Positions 28,461 to 37,440 of a stretch of DNA of 59,433 bases are shown piece by piece. Made by a program: the position numbers and the translations under genes. The notes under the pieces are model-generated. The model was given only the letters and a program-made list of their open reading frames with translations, did not search any database and was not told the DNA's origin. Numbering within the stretch: position 1 is the stretch's first letter; each line of letters opens with the position of its first letter. This DNA comes from Chromatiales bacterium (lineage in GTDB: Bacteria; Pseudomonadota; Gammaproteobacteria; Steroidobacterales; GCA-2729495), in NCBI GenBank assembly GCA_020831895.1, contig JAFIFS010000036.1, positions 1 to 59,433 of the forward strand. The letters are read 5' to 3'.

Positions 28461-29141
28461 TCAGAAGAGCTGGGTCAGGCCGTCACCAAAGTACAGCCTG
28501 ATCCCCAGCTCCAGGCTGGTGTCATTGTCGAAGACCACGCCGCGCAGTCTCACCGCGACCTCGTTGGTCACGTTGTAGACAAGCCCCAGTGACAGGTCCC
28601 GGTTCTGGATGTCGGCGTCGCGAAGATCGGTGTAGCTGTAGCCGACCTGCACCTCGATGTTGTCACTGATCATGGCGCGGACCAGGCCCTCGACCATGAA
28701 CCCGTCGTCGTCGATCCGGCCAAGCGGCGTATCGAGTTCAGCGCTGACGTAGGCGGCTCGGCCCACGATGTCGATCATGCTGGTCAGCGGGTAGCTGACG
28801 CCTAGCCCGACGTGATAGCCGCTGAAGTCGAAATCGACCTTGGCCGGCGGGAGGCCCAGCTCAGCGGCGAATTCCTCGTCGAGCTGCAGCCCGAAGTCAC
28901 CGTCGTAGTAGCCGCCGAACAGGTGCAGCCAGCTGCTCAGCGAGACCGAGCCTTCTATGTTGATGCCGTCATGCGAGCTGCCGGGTGCACGTACCGCGTA
29001 CTTGACATCGGTCCATTCATAGCTCGCGCCGAGATAGGTGTAGCGCGGGCCTCCTTCCGCGGCCGCAGCCAGAGGCAGCAGCGCAGAAGCGGCAACGGCG
29101 ACCGCGGCCACGCGCACGGACCGAAGGTCGGGTGCGTTCAT
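28461..29141 (-). CDS. small outer membrane beta-barrel protein
   Basis: A 226-residue predicted outer-membrane protein of unknown function. ATG at 29141 follows a GGGGGA-type site. The signal peptide is about 28 residues, ending in LPLAAAAEGG. The mature part shows eight or so beta strands with aromatic girdles (YTYLGASYEWTDVKY, YHVGLGVSYPL, IEVQVGYSYTDL) and a C-terminal Phe (GDGLTQLF). It is divergent from the TonB-dependent receptor gene and is followed by a second barrel gene on the same strand; the three may form an outer-membrane unit, though this rests on position only. Confidence 0.72.
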   Translation of the reverse strand: MNAPDLRSVRVAAVAVAASALLPLAAAAEGGPRYTYLGASYEWTDVKYAVRAPGSSHDGINIEGSVSLSSWLHLFGGYYDGDFGLQLDEEFAAELGLPPAKVDFDFSGYHVGLGVSYPLTSMIDIVGRAAYVSAELDTPLGRIDDDGFMVEGLVRAMISDNIEVQVGYSYTDLRDADIQNRDLSLGLVYNVTNEVAVRLRGVVFDNDTSLELGIRLYFGDGLTQLF

Positions 29142-29201
29142 TCTGTTTTTCCCCCATTACCAGAAAACGATCGTCGAGCCTGCAGGCCGACAGTCGGGCG
29201 G

Positions 29202-29207
29202 ACTATA
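29202..29207 (-). promoter_or_regulatory. candidate -10 box of the 226-aa barrel gene
   Basis: TATAGT on the minus strand (complement of 29202-29207) lies about 60 bases upstream of the ATG at 29141. A partial -35 (TGGCAA, three of six matches) is 17 bases further upstream. Confidence 0.4.
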
Positions 29208-29439
29208 GCGAATCAGTTTGCGCGTTGCCATAGGGCTGCAGGGCTGCAGAAGGCTGCTGTGCGCGACCCGGCTGTGCGATTGACCGACCAGTGGCCAGCG
29301 TGGAGCAGAGTTTGTGTAGCGTGCCGTACGCGGTGCTAAAAATCCGCCCGCGAAGTTGCCGCTATCCAGTGCTGCAGCCGTGCCGGTGACCAGCCTGCCC
29401 GCACGCGCCGGTGCTGTAGCAAAGTGCCAGCTGTGTGGT

Positions 29440-29445
29440 TATGAT
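29440..29445 (+). promoter_or_regulatory. candidate -10 box of the TonB-dependent receptor gene
   Basis: TATGAT at 29440-29445 is five of six to the -10 consensus, about 100 bases before the ATG at 29548. The -35 region (TAGCAA, 17 bases upstream) is poor, so an activator may be needed. Confidence 0.4.
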
Positions 29446-29547
29446 CGTGCCCGGCAGCCGGCCGGATACAGGCCTGTCCATGGGGGATGACGTGCCGGCT
29501 TGGTTAGTGCTGGCGTCGTCCAAAAATCAGCCAGGGGGTTTAGCTCA

Positions 29548-32397
29548 ATGTCCATCTATCGTCGCCTGACCGGCGTGGCTGGTGCAGTCGCTGCGGCTGT
29601 GCCGGTGTATCTGTCGCTGCCCGCGACGGGCTACGCGCAGATCGAGGAAATCACCGTTACCGCGCGTCGCCGGGAAGAAAGCCTGCAGGACGTCCCGCTG
29701 GCCGTGACTGCCCTTTCGGCCCAGCAGATCCAGCGCCAGGGTATCTCGGGCCTTGCTGACATCGCGAATCTCGATCCCAGCCTGCAGTTCGACACCGCGT
29801 TCGGCCCCGCGGATACGCGCATCACGATCCGCGGCCTGTCCAACACCCGTGGCCGCAGCAATGCCGCATTCCTGGTCGATGGTATCGATGTCACCACCGA
29901 GAACCTGAACGCCGCAGGCTCCGGTCTGCTTGCCAACCGGCGCCTGCTCGCAGACGTCGAGCGCATCGAGGTGGTCAAGGGTCCCCAGAGCGCGCTGTAC
30001 GGCCGGGCGGCCTTCGCAGGCGCCTTGAGCTACGTGACGCGAAGCCCGGGCGACGAGTTCGAGGGCAGGGTCGGCTGGGAGCTGGGCAACTACGGCATCA
30101 AGCAGTTCGACTTCGCGGTCGGCGGACCGCTGATCGACAACGTGCTGGGCATGCGCGTCTCCGGTGTCTGGTACGAGGGCGACGGCTTTTACAAGAACTC
30201 CATCTCCGGACAGCCTGTGGGTGACTACGAGGGCTACGGCTACGCGGTCACCACCGAGTTCACGCCCACCGATGAGCTGCGCTTCAAGCTGCGCGGCGAG
30301 TTCAGCAAGGAGAACATCGGCCCCTTGCCGAACATCCGGATAGGCGGCGGCCGCCAGGGTTACAACCTGCGGCTTTTCGAGTACCCGGAAGGCATGCTGA
30401 CACCCGTGCCTGGCGTGGCGGCGCTTATCGGTCAGCCGAACCCGAATCCAGGTGCGACCTCGACGGGCATCCTGAGCTTCGGCCAGTGGTGTCCGCCCGA
30501 ACTGCAGGATCCGACCAAGGGTCCGGGCTGGTGTATTCCGCAGAACTTCGGCTCGGGCCGCGGCAAGCAGGTGGCCCAGAATGAGGATCCGCTGACCGGG
30601 CAGGACTTCAAGGGTACCGAGCTGCAGACCTTCCGGCTGGCGCTCGAGACCAATCTGGATGTCGGCTTCGGCACGTTCACGGCCTACACGGGCTGGACCG
30701 ACTTTGAGGGTCGCGATGCCTACGACCAGGACTGGCAGGCCGAAGGCCGGCCGGACCGCCTCGGCCTCCCGCTGAACTCGCCTTTCCTCGTGCCTCAACT
30801 CTACGGTCTCACGCCGCCCCCCGGGTTCACGGTGCCGGAGAACGCAGGGTGGAGCACGCAGATCTCCCGCAGCGTCACCGACACCAAGCAGTTCAGCCAG
30901 GAGCTCCGCTTTGCCACCGACCTCCAGGGTCCGCTGAACTTCACGGCCGGTGCGCTCTACTGGTCGGAGCGCCGCCGGCTCGAGGACAGCGCGGTCATTA
31001 CCTTCTGTACGCTGACGCGCCGTTCTCCGGACGGCCTGCAGCTTGGGCCCGGCCAGGAGCCGCTGGAGATCGCCGCCGGCAACTTCTGTAATGGCCTGGA
31101 AGGCACCTTCGACAGCTGGCAGGACTACCTGCTGGCGCTGCAGCCCCAGGTCCCTGGCATCTGGCGAGCCGACACCCGGCACTGGTCCTTCTACGGCCTG
31201 GTCGAGTGGGACATCACCGATCGCTGGACCGCCGGCTTCGAGACCCGCTTCGTTTCGGAGACTTTCAACTTCACGAAGCCGAACCAGTCTTCCTGCACGC
31301 AGTTCTTCGGCCCGAACCCGGGCGGTACCCAGGCTCTGCCTGCCGGGGCCATCTGTTCGACCAACTTCGTTCTTGGCCCGGAGTTCTCCCTCGGCAGTCT
31401 GCCGCCCGCGCAGGGGACCCAGGGGACGCGTGGCTACCGCAAGAACCGCGGTCAGGAGGTCTCACGATTCAGCACGCCCAAGGCCTTCGTCCAGTGGCAG
31501 GCCACTGATGACATGCAGCTCTATTTCAGCTGGGCGAAAGGGCAGAAGCCCGGCGGCATCACGGCCACTCCTGGCGGCGGTTCACCGACGGCCTTCGAGG
31601 GCGACCGCTTCGACCCGGAGAAAGTCACGGCCTGGGAGCTCGGCATGAAGAGCGACTGGTTCCTGGGCGGGTTCTGGCGCATCAACTCCGCGATCTTCTT
31701 CCAGGACTTCACCGACAAGCAGGTCAGCACCCAGGTGGAGCAGGACGGCTTCCTCAAGCCGGTCGTGCTGAACGCCTCCTCCGCTGAGGTCTGGGGTCTT
31801 GAGCTGGAGGCACTGTGGCAGCCCGAGTGGATCGACGGCCTGACGCTGAACGCGGCCTGGACCTACCTCGACGCGACCTACGGCGAGTTCTTCGACGAGA
31901 CCCGGGCGCCGGCCCGTATCGCGCTGATACAGCAGTGTGATCCGGTCGTCCGCGGCGAGGGCGCGGGCGCGCAGGTCTTCTGCCGCACGAACCTGACCGG
32001 CAAGCGTCTGGAGCGCACGCCGCGCAACGCGTTCAACCTCGGTGCCAACCTGACGCGGCCTTTCGCCGATACCCAGTTCGACTGGTTCATCGAGGGTAAC
32101 GCCAGCTACCAGGGGCGGCGCTTCCTGGAGGCAGAGAACGAGATCTTCCTGAAGGCCTACTGGCTGGTCAATGCGCGCCTCGGCCTGCTGGGCGATCGCT
32201 GGGAATTCCTGCTCTACGTCGACAACGTGTTTGACGACCGGACGATCAAGACGGGTGGCGCGGGTCCGGACTTCGGAAACCAGGTGGTCGAGCTCGGATT
32301 TGCGGCCGGCCTGGGGGCGAACCACTGGTTCGGCACCTTGCCTGACCCGCGGGTGTTCGGCCTGCGGGCAAGCTATCGGTTCGGCGCGGGGTTCTGA
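29548..32397 (+). CDS. TonB-dependent outer membrane receptor
   Basis: A 949-residue TonB-dependent receptor that would import an unknown substrate through the outer membrane. ATG at 29548 (MSIYRRLTGVAGAVAAAVP) follows AGGGGG by 9 bases and gives a signal peptide ending near GYAQ. The TonB box lies just after it (IEEITVTARRREESLQDVPL). The plug domain follows (about 35-160: VTALSAQQIQRQG, VDVERIEVVKGPQSALYGR-like region) and then the 22-strand barrel, ending in Phe (SYRFGAGF). Four Cys pairs (315/329, 487/514, 583/603, 797/812) lie in long loops and probably form disulfides. Large families of this type occur in bacteria that take up hydrophobic or complex organic compounds; iron chelates are also possible. 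Confidence 0.92.
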   Translation: MSIYRRLTGVAGAVAAAVPVYLSLPATGYAQIEEITVTARRREESLQDVPLAVTALSAQQIQRQGISGLADIANLDPSLQFDTAFGPADTRITIRGLSNTRGRSNAAFLVDGIDVTTENLNAAGSGLLANRRLLADVERIEVVKGPQSALYGRAAFAGALSYVTRSPGDEFEGRVGWELGNYGIKQFDFAVGGPLIDNVLGMRVSGVWYEGDGFYKNSISGQPVGDYEGYGYAVTTEFTPTDELRFKLRGEFSKENIGPLPNIRIGGGRQGYNLRLFEYPEGMLTPVPGVAALIGQPNPNPGATSTGILSFGQWCPPELQDPTKGPGWCIPQNFGSGRGKQVAQNEDPLTGQDFKGTELQTFRLALETNLDVGFGTFTAYTGWTDFEGRDAYDQDWQAEGRPDRLGLPLNSPFLVPQLYGLTPPPGFTVPENAGWSTQISRSVTDTKQFSQELRFATDLQGPLNFTAGALYWSERRRLEDSAVITFCTLTRRSPDGLQLGPGQEPLEIAAGNFCNGLEGTFDSWQDYLLALQPQVPGIWRADTRHWSFYGLVEWDITDRWTAGFETRFVSETFNFTKPNQSSCTQFFGPNPGGTQALPAGAICSTNFVLGPEFSLGSLPPAQGTQGTRGYRKNRGQEVSRFSTPKAFVQWQATDDMQLYFSWAKGQKPGGITATPGGGSPTAFEGDRFDPEKVTAWELGMKSDWFLGGFWRINSAIFFQDFTDKQVSTQVEQDGFLKPVVLNASSAEVWGLELEALWQPEWIDGLTLNAAWTYLDATYGEFFDETRAPARIALIQQCDPVVRGEGAGAQVFCRTNLTGKRLERTPRNAFNLGANLTRPFADTQFDWFIEGNASYQGRRFLEAENEIFLKAYWLVNARLGLLGDRWEFLLYVDNVFDDRTIKTGGAGPDFGNQVVELGFAAGLGANHWFGTLPDPRVFGLRASYRFGAGF

Positions 32398-32430
32398 GCG
32401 GCTGACTTCGGGACCTCAGGTCCATCTTCA

Positions 32431-32467
32431 CGGCCCCGTGGGAGTAGCGCTTCCCGGGGCCGTTTTA
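32431..32467 (+). terminator. Rho-independent terminator of the receptor gene
   Basis: CGGCCCC (32431-32437) pairs with GGGGCCG (32456-32462), with further internal pairing, and is followed directly by TTTTAT. It starts 33 bases after the receptor stop codon and about 50 bases before shc. Confidence 0.9.
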
Positions 32468-32517
32468 TATGGTAGCCAGCCTTTCTGGATGACACGGCCC
32501 GTTTCCGGGTTTGACAC

Positions 32518-34527
32518 ATGGAAACTGTTCCCCTGATCCGCGAGAACCCCGAGACGCTGGATACGCAGCCAGCCACCGCGATCTCCGCGGCCCTCGGCTG
32601 GCTGCGGACAGCGCAGGATCCTGCCGGCTACTGGGTCGGCATGCTCGAGTCGAACTGCTGCATGGAGGCAGAGTGGCTGCTGGCCTTCCATGTGCTCGGC
32701 TACCGGCATCCGGAGCAGCCGGCCATCATGCAGGGCCTGCTCGACCGGCAGCGTGCGGACGGCTCTTGGGAGACCTACCACGGCGCGCCGGCGGGAGATA
32801 TCAATGCGACGGTCGAGTGTTATGCGGCCCTGCGCTGTGTCGGGCTGGCTGCGGATCATCCGGCGCTTTCGCGGGCGCGCGCCTGGATCTTCCGGCACGG
32901 TGGCCTGCGCGGCGTGCGGGTCTTCACCCGGTACTGGCTGGCCCTGATCGGCGAATGGCCCTGGGCACGCACGCCCAACCTGCCGCCGGAGATCATCCGG
33001 TTTCCGCTCTGGTTTCCGTTCTCGATCTACAACTTTGCCTCCTGGGCGCGGGCGACGATGGTGCCCCTGTGCATCCTGTCGGCCAGGCGCCACGTGCGTC
33101 CACTGCCGCCGGAGCGGCGGCTGGACGAGCTGTTTCCGGAGGGCCGCGAGGCTTTCGATTACCGGCTGCCCCGCCGTGGCGGGCTGTTTTCCTGGGATAC
33201 GTTCTTCCGGCTGGCGGACAGCGCGCTTCATCGGCTGCAGTCGCTGGGCCTCACGCCTGGCCGCCGCGCGGCCGAAGCGCGCTGCCTGGAATGGGTGATT
33301 CGTCACCAGGACGCCGACGGGGCCTGGGGCGGCATACAGCCACCGTGGATCTACGGACTGATGGCGCTGCATGCCGCAGGTTATCCTCTCTCGCATCCGG
33401 TGCTCGCGGCTGGCCTTTCGGCGCTCGACCAACACTGGTCGTACTGGCGGGACGGCTCGCTGCGCATCCAGGCCAGCGAGTCACCAGTGTGGGATACCGC
33501 GCTCACCCTGCTGGCGATGCTCGACTGCGGCTGTACCCCGGAGTCCCATCCTGAAATGGGCCGGGCACTGGACTGGCTGCTGGACAGGGAGGTGCGCCAT
33601 CCGGGTGACTGGTCGGTACGCCAGCCGGGCGTCGAGCCGGGCGGCTGGGCGTTCGAGCGGGCCAACCTGCATTATCCGGATGTCGACGATACCGCGGTGG
33701 TGCTGATCATACTCGCGCGGCTGCGCCGCCTGGGCGTGCCTGCCGAGCGGCTGGAGGGTCCAATACGGCGCGCGCGTGACTGGCTGCTTGCGATGGAGTG
33801 CAGCGGCGGAGGATGGGCTGCCTTCGACCGGGACAACAACCGCGAGATACTGACCCGGATCCCGTTCTGCGACTTTGGTGAGGCGCTTGACCCGCCCAGT
33901 GCCGACGTGACGGCGCATGTACTCGAGGCCTTCGGCGAGCTGGGCATGGATGCGCATCACCCGGCGATCGTGCGCGGTCTGGACTTCCTGCGTCGGGAGC
34001 AGGAGAGCTGGGGCAGCTGGTTCGGGCGATGGGGCGTCAACCACATCTACGGGACCGCTGCGGTGCTTCCGGCGCTGCGTCATGTCGGCGAGGACATGGA
34101 TTCAGGTTACGTGCGCCGGGCCGCGGACTGGCTGGCCAGCGTGCAGAATCCGGATGGGGGCTGGGGCGAGTCCTGCGCGTCCTACATGGATGCCGACCTG
34201 ATCGGGCGTGGGCCGAGCACGGCCTCGCAGACGGCATGGGCGCTGTTCGGCCTGCTCGCTGTCGACCGCGAGGCCTACGCCAGCTCAATCGAGCGCGGGG
34301 TCAGGTATCTAGTCGCGACACAGCGGGAGGGGACCTGGGAAGAGCCCTGGTTCACCGGAACGGGCTTTCCGGGCTACGGTGTCGGCGCCCGGACACGTCT
34401 TGGCGAGCCCGGCCTTTCGGCCCGGCTGGCTCAGGGCAAGGAGCTGCAGCGCGGGTTCATGATCAACTACAACCTGTACCGCCACTACTTCCCGCTGGCG
34501 GCGCTGGGCCGGGCCGCACGCGGCTAG
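32518..34527 (+). CDS. shc: squalene-hopene cyclase
   Basis: Cyclises squalene to hopene and hopanol, the first committed hopanoid step, at the inner membrane. Its 669 residues match the family (about 630-680). The catalytic D-V-D-D motif is at 388-391 (YPDVDDTAVV), where protonation starts. Several QW repeats are visible (DRQRADGSWETY, RHQDADGAWGG, SVQNPDGGWGE). It stands alone on the plus strand behind the receptor terminator and converges on the hpn operon, sharing the stop palindrome CTAG (34524-34527) with hpnM. The ribosome binding site before ATG 32518 is weak. Confidence 0.96.
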   Translation: METVPLIRENPETLDTQPATAISAALGWLRTAQDPAGYWVGMLESNCCMEAEWLLAFHVLGYRHPEQPAIMQGLLDRQRADGSWETYHGAPAGDINATVECYAALRCVGLAADHPALSRARAWIFRHGGLRGVRVFTRYWLALIGEWPWARTPNLPPEIIRFPLWFPFSIYNFASWARATMVPLCILSARRHVRPLPPERRLDELFPEGREAFDYRLPRRGGLFSWDTFFRLADSALHRLQSLGLTPGRRAAEARCLEWVIRHQDADGAWGGIQPPWIYGLMALHAAGYPLSHPVLAAGLSALDQHWSYWRDGSLRIQASESPVWDTALTLLAMLDCGCTPESHPEMGRALDWLLDREVRHPGDWSVRQPGVEPGGWAFERANLHYPDVDDTAVVLIILARLRRLGVPAERLEGPIRRARDWLLAMECSGGGWAAFDRDNNREILTRIPFCDFGEALDPPSADVTAHVLEAFGELGMDAHHPAIVRGLDFLRREQESWGSWFGRWGVNHIYGTAAVLPALRHVGEDMDSGYVRRAADWLASVQNPDGGWGESCASYMDADLIGRGPSTASQTAWALFGLLAVDREAYASSIERGVRYLVATQREGTWEEPWFTGTGFPGYGVGARTRLGEPGLSARLAQGKELQRGFMINYNLYRHYFPLAALGRAARG

Positions 34528-35123
34528 TTGACCAGATCTGATCTTGACCTGAGGAAACTGGCCAGGTCATCAAAGCTGCCGCGTGCAAGGATCCGCTGGT
34601 AGTCGGCTCGCTGAAGCGAGAGCTCGCTGACGCCATCGGCCAGCACGTTGATGATCTGCCAGCCCTTGCTCTCATGCTGGTGCAGGATGTAGATGAAATC
34701 GACCGAGCTGCCGCCTGGCGAGACCAGGCTGGCCCGGACCTCCCGGCGGTCGCCCCGCAGTTCACGCTCTCCACGCAGCTCGAAACGTTCGCCGTCCAGG
34801 TCCCTGAAGCGCTCGGCATAGGTCGCGATGCTGAGCTGGCTGAACAGGTCGATGAATTCCCCCTGCTGGGCTTCGTTCAGGTTGGCCCATCGCCGCGCCA
34901 GCGTGAGCCGGGCCATGTGCGGCAGGTCGTGCGTCTTGCGGATCAGCACCTCCAGCAGCTGGAATCGTTCGGCGTCACTCGCGCCCCGGTGCTCCCGGTC
35001 TACCTGGAGCAGTCCCTGCTGCAGGGCCTCGATCTGTGCAATCGGGGTGTCCTCGCCAGCGCGGGCGCCTGTAGCCAGGGTCATGCCCAGTAGCATCAGG
35101 GACAGTATGCGCGTGGCGTGCAT
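34524..35123 (-). CDS. hpnM: HpnM, MlaC-like periplasmic protein
   Basis: Periplasmic lipid-binding protein of the MlaC/Ttg2D family, the hopanoid-cluster variant HpnM, probably part of hopanoid or lipid traffic between membranes. ATG at 35123 gives 199 residues; a GTG at 35126 with GGAG 7 bases ahead is equally possible. The signal peptide ends near TGARA-GED. The MlaC fold is suggested by HMARLTLARRWANLNEAQQG, and by GSSVDFIYILHQHESKGW followed by INVLADGVSELSLQRADYQR. The start overlaps the hpnB stop by one base, and the end overlaps shc. Confidence 0.87.
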   Translation of the reverse strand: MHATRILSLMLLGMTLATGARAGEDTPIAQIEALQQGLLQVDREHRGASDAERFQLLEVLIRKTHDLPHMARLTLARRWANLNEAQQGEFIDLFSQLSIATYAERFRDLDGERFELRGERELRGDRREVRASLVSPGGSSVDFIYILHQHESKGWQIINVLADGVSELSLQRADYQRILARGSFDDLASFLRSRSDLVN

Positions 35124-36232
35124 CACGAGGAGTCTCCAGCCGTGTAGTGTCTGTCTTTCCATATCGTCCGGGTTCCGCGCCAGCCGCGCAGCGCCGAGTG
35201 CCAGGTCATCAGCAGGTAGCCCAATGCCACAAGTGGCAGGGTCAGCGCGCGCCAGGCACCTAGCCCATAGTACTGCAGGACCGGCACGTAGCTCGCCAGC
35301 ATGGCGAGCAGCCCGCAAAGCCCGGCCAGGCGCAGCGCTGGATGCTCTGCACCCAGCAGCAGCAGTGGACCGGCGAACAGCGCCAGCATACCGACAGTGC
35401 AGAGCAGCAGCCACAGGGTGGAGCCGCCCAGCTGGGCCCAGGCCGAGCGCACGACCATCTGCCAGAAGCTGGCCGGTCCGTAGGGTCGCAGGCTGTGTGC
35501 TGCCCGCGTGAGACCCAGCCACGTCCCGAAGCCCGCTGCCTTGACCTTCGCAGCGAGGCTGCAGTCATCGATCACCGCGTCACGCAGGGCAGCAAAGCCG
35601 CCTGCGGCCTCCAGTGCATCCACCCTGAGCAGGATGCAGCCACCCGCGGCGGCGGCGAAGCGCCGGTCGGGTCCATTGACCAGCGCAAACGGGTAGAGCA
35701 ACCGGAAAAAATAGACGAAGGCGGGTGCCAGGAGCCGCTCCCAGACGTTCTCCATGCGCAGCTGGACCATGACTGACACCAGCGCCGAGTTCCCTGCCTG
35801 GGCACGCTGCCAGAGCGCGGAAAGCACCCCCGGCTCCAGGCGGATGTCGGCATCGACCAGGAGCACCCAGGGTGTGTTGACGGCGGAAAGCCCCTGCTCG
35901 AGCGCCCAGAGCTTGCCCATCCAGCCTGCGGGTGGGGCGCTGCCGCTGATGACCGTGACGTTCGGGCAGGCGCTGCGGGCAGTGGCCGCGGTACCATCCC
36001 CGGACTGGTCATCGATGACGACGATAGGCAGCGCCGGGTGCTGGGCCCGGAGGCCCGCGAGGTTCTCGCCAATCAGACCGGCCTCGTCGCGCGCAGGCAC
36101 GAGCGCAGTGACCTGCGCGCCGGGCAGCGCCGCCAAGCAGGCCGGCTCCAGTCGCTCACGGACCAGGAAAGGGCGGAAGGGGAGAAGCCAGGCCACGAGC
36201 CAGGCAGAGGCTCCCGCCAGCGCGAGGGCCAT
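35123..36232 (-). CDS. hpnB: HpnB, hopene-associated glycosyltransferase
   Basis: A GT2-family membrane glycosyltransferase found in hopanoid clusters; its exact acceptor is not established. The 369 residues have an N-terminal membrane helix, then the GT-A domain with VTALVPARDEAGLIGENL, VIDDQSGDGT and the metal-binding VDADIRLEPG, the acceptor-site region AVIDDCSLAAKVKAAG, and three or four C-terminal helices. It lies between hpnH and hpnM in one operon. No clear ribosome binding site precedes ATG 36232. Confidence 0.87.
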   Translation of the reverse strand: MALALAGASAWLVAWLLPFRPFLVRERLEPACLAALPGAQVTALVPARDEAGLIGENLAGLRAQHPALPIVVIDDQSGDGTAATARSACPNVTVISGSAPPAGWMGKLWALEQGLSAVNTPWVLLVDADIRLEPGVLSALWQRAQAGNSALVSVMVQLRMENVWERLLAPAFVYFFRLLYPFALVNGPDRRFAAAAGGCILLRVDALEAAGGFAALRDAVIDDCSLAAKVKAAGFGTWLGLTRAAHSLRPYGPASFWQMVVRSAWAQLGGSTLWLLLCTVGMLALFAGPLLLLGAEHPALRLAGLCGLLAMLASYVPVLQYYGLGAWRALTLPLVALGYLLMTWHSALRGWRGTRTIWKDRHYTAGDSS

Positions 36233-36273
36233 CAGCAGCGAGTGAGGCAGGGCCCGGCCTCCAGCCCGGCCGG

Positions 36274-37404
36274 TCAGCGATCCTCGGTGATGCCGCGGCG
36301 GCTGATCTGGCCCGCGGGGATCTCGATTTCCCGCGCGGCGGGCTCTGCGCCCTCAATCAGGGGAAGCTCGGGAGCCATCTCGCCGTCGAGCCGGGAACCA
36401 CGCATCAGCACGCGCAGCGCATTGAGCGGACGGGCGAACATGTCGTTGACCGCCGTGCCCTCGTAGCCACAGTGCGCCATGCAGTCGTTGCACTTGGCAT
36501 TCCGGCCCGTTCCGTAACGGTCCCACTCCGTGGTTTCCATCAGCTCGTTGAAGGAGCTGGCGTATCCCTCGTCGACGAGCAGGTAGCACGGCTTCTGCCA
36601 GCCGAAGATGTTGTAGGTCGGATTGCTCCAGGGGGTGCACTGATAGGCCTGGTTGCCGGCAAGGAAGTCCAGGTACATCCAGGAGTGGTTGAATGGCCAG
36701 TGAAGCTTTTTCTCGCGCGCAATACGGAAAATGCGCCGGAACAGGCGCTTGCTCTGACGGCGACCGAGAAATACATCCTGCCGCGGCGCATGCTGGTAGC
36801 TGTAGCCGGGCGACATCGTGATGCCCTCGACGCCGAGCTCGGTGACGAAGTCGAAGAAGCTGGCGACATCCTCCGGGTCCTCGTGGGCGAACAGCGTGCA
36901 GTTGATGTTGACCCGGAAGCCCCGGTCGAGCGCCTTCCTGATCACCGCGACGGCCTTGTCGAAAACACCCTCGCGGCAGACGGATTCATCGTGGCGCTCC
37001 CGGTTGCCGTCCAGGTGGATGGACAGCGTCAGGAACGGGGACGGCGTGTAGTCGTCCATCCGGGCATCCAGCAGCAGCGCGTTGGTGCACAGGTATACGT
37101 ACTTCTTGCGCTGGATGATGCCCTCGACGATCTGCGGCAGCTCCTTGTGAATCAGCGGCTCGCCGCCGGCGATCGACACCACGGGCGCATTGGACTCATC
37201 AACTGCGCGCAGCGCGTCTGCGACCGGCATGCGCTTGCGCAGGGTGTCTTCCGGGTAGTCGATCTTGCCGCAGCCGGCGCAGGCCAGGTTGCACTGGAAC
37301 AGCGGCTCCAGCATCAGCACCAGCGGATATCGCTCACGGCCACGCAGGCGCTGTTTCATGATGTACCAGGCGACGCGCAGCTGCTGCGACATGGGGATGG
37401 ACAT
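36274..37404 (-). CDS. hpnH: HpnH, adenosylhopane-forming radical SAM enzyme
   Basis: Attaches the 5'-deoxyadenosyl group to diploptene, giving adenosylhopane, the first side-chain step. C38, C42 and C45 form the CxxxCxxC cluster site in FQCNLACAGCG; SIAGGEPLIHKEL is the SAM-binding GGE motif. The C-terminal region carries more Cys (CNDCMAHCGYEGTAV), as is usual in HpnH. Its 376 residues are full length. ATG 37404 follows AAGGA at slightly long spacing. The next gene in the operon direction is hpnB and the preceding one is hpnG. Confidence 0.94.
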   Translation of the reverse strand: MSIPMSQQLRVAWYIMKQRLRGRERYPLVLMLEPLFQCNLACAGCGKIDYPEDTLRKRMPVADALRAVDESNAPVVSIAGGEPLIHKELPQIVEGIIQRKKYVYLCTNALLLDARMDDYTPSPFLTLSIHLDGNRERHDESVCREGVFDKAVAVIRKALDRGFRVNINCTLFAHEDPEDVASFFDFVTELGVEGITMSPGYSYQHAPRQDVFLGRRQSKRLFRRIFRIAREKKLHWPFNHSWMYLDFLAGNQAYQCTPWSNPTYNIFGWQKPCYLLVDEGYASSFNELMETTEWDRYGTGRNAKCNDCMAHCGYEGTAVNDMFARPLNALRVLMRGSRLDGEMAPELPLIEGAEPAAREIEIPAGQISRRGITEDR

Positions 37405-37440
37405 GGGTGCTGATCCTTGGGTGGTTTGGAACCGAAACCA

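Larger units (their letters stand above)
29142..29547. other. divergent regulatory region of receptor and barrel genes
   Basis: A 406-base gap without a gene I can support. It holds two promoter-like sites (annotated separately) facing outward. A perfect 8-base tandem duplication, AGGGCTGC at 29232-29239 and 29240-29247, is followed by a related copy. The 29533-29538 AGGGGG site serves the receptor gene. No known riboswitch, Fur box or small RNA could be identified by eye. Confidence 0.5.
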
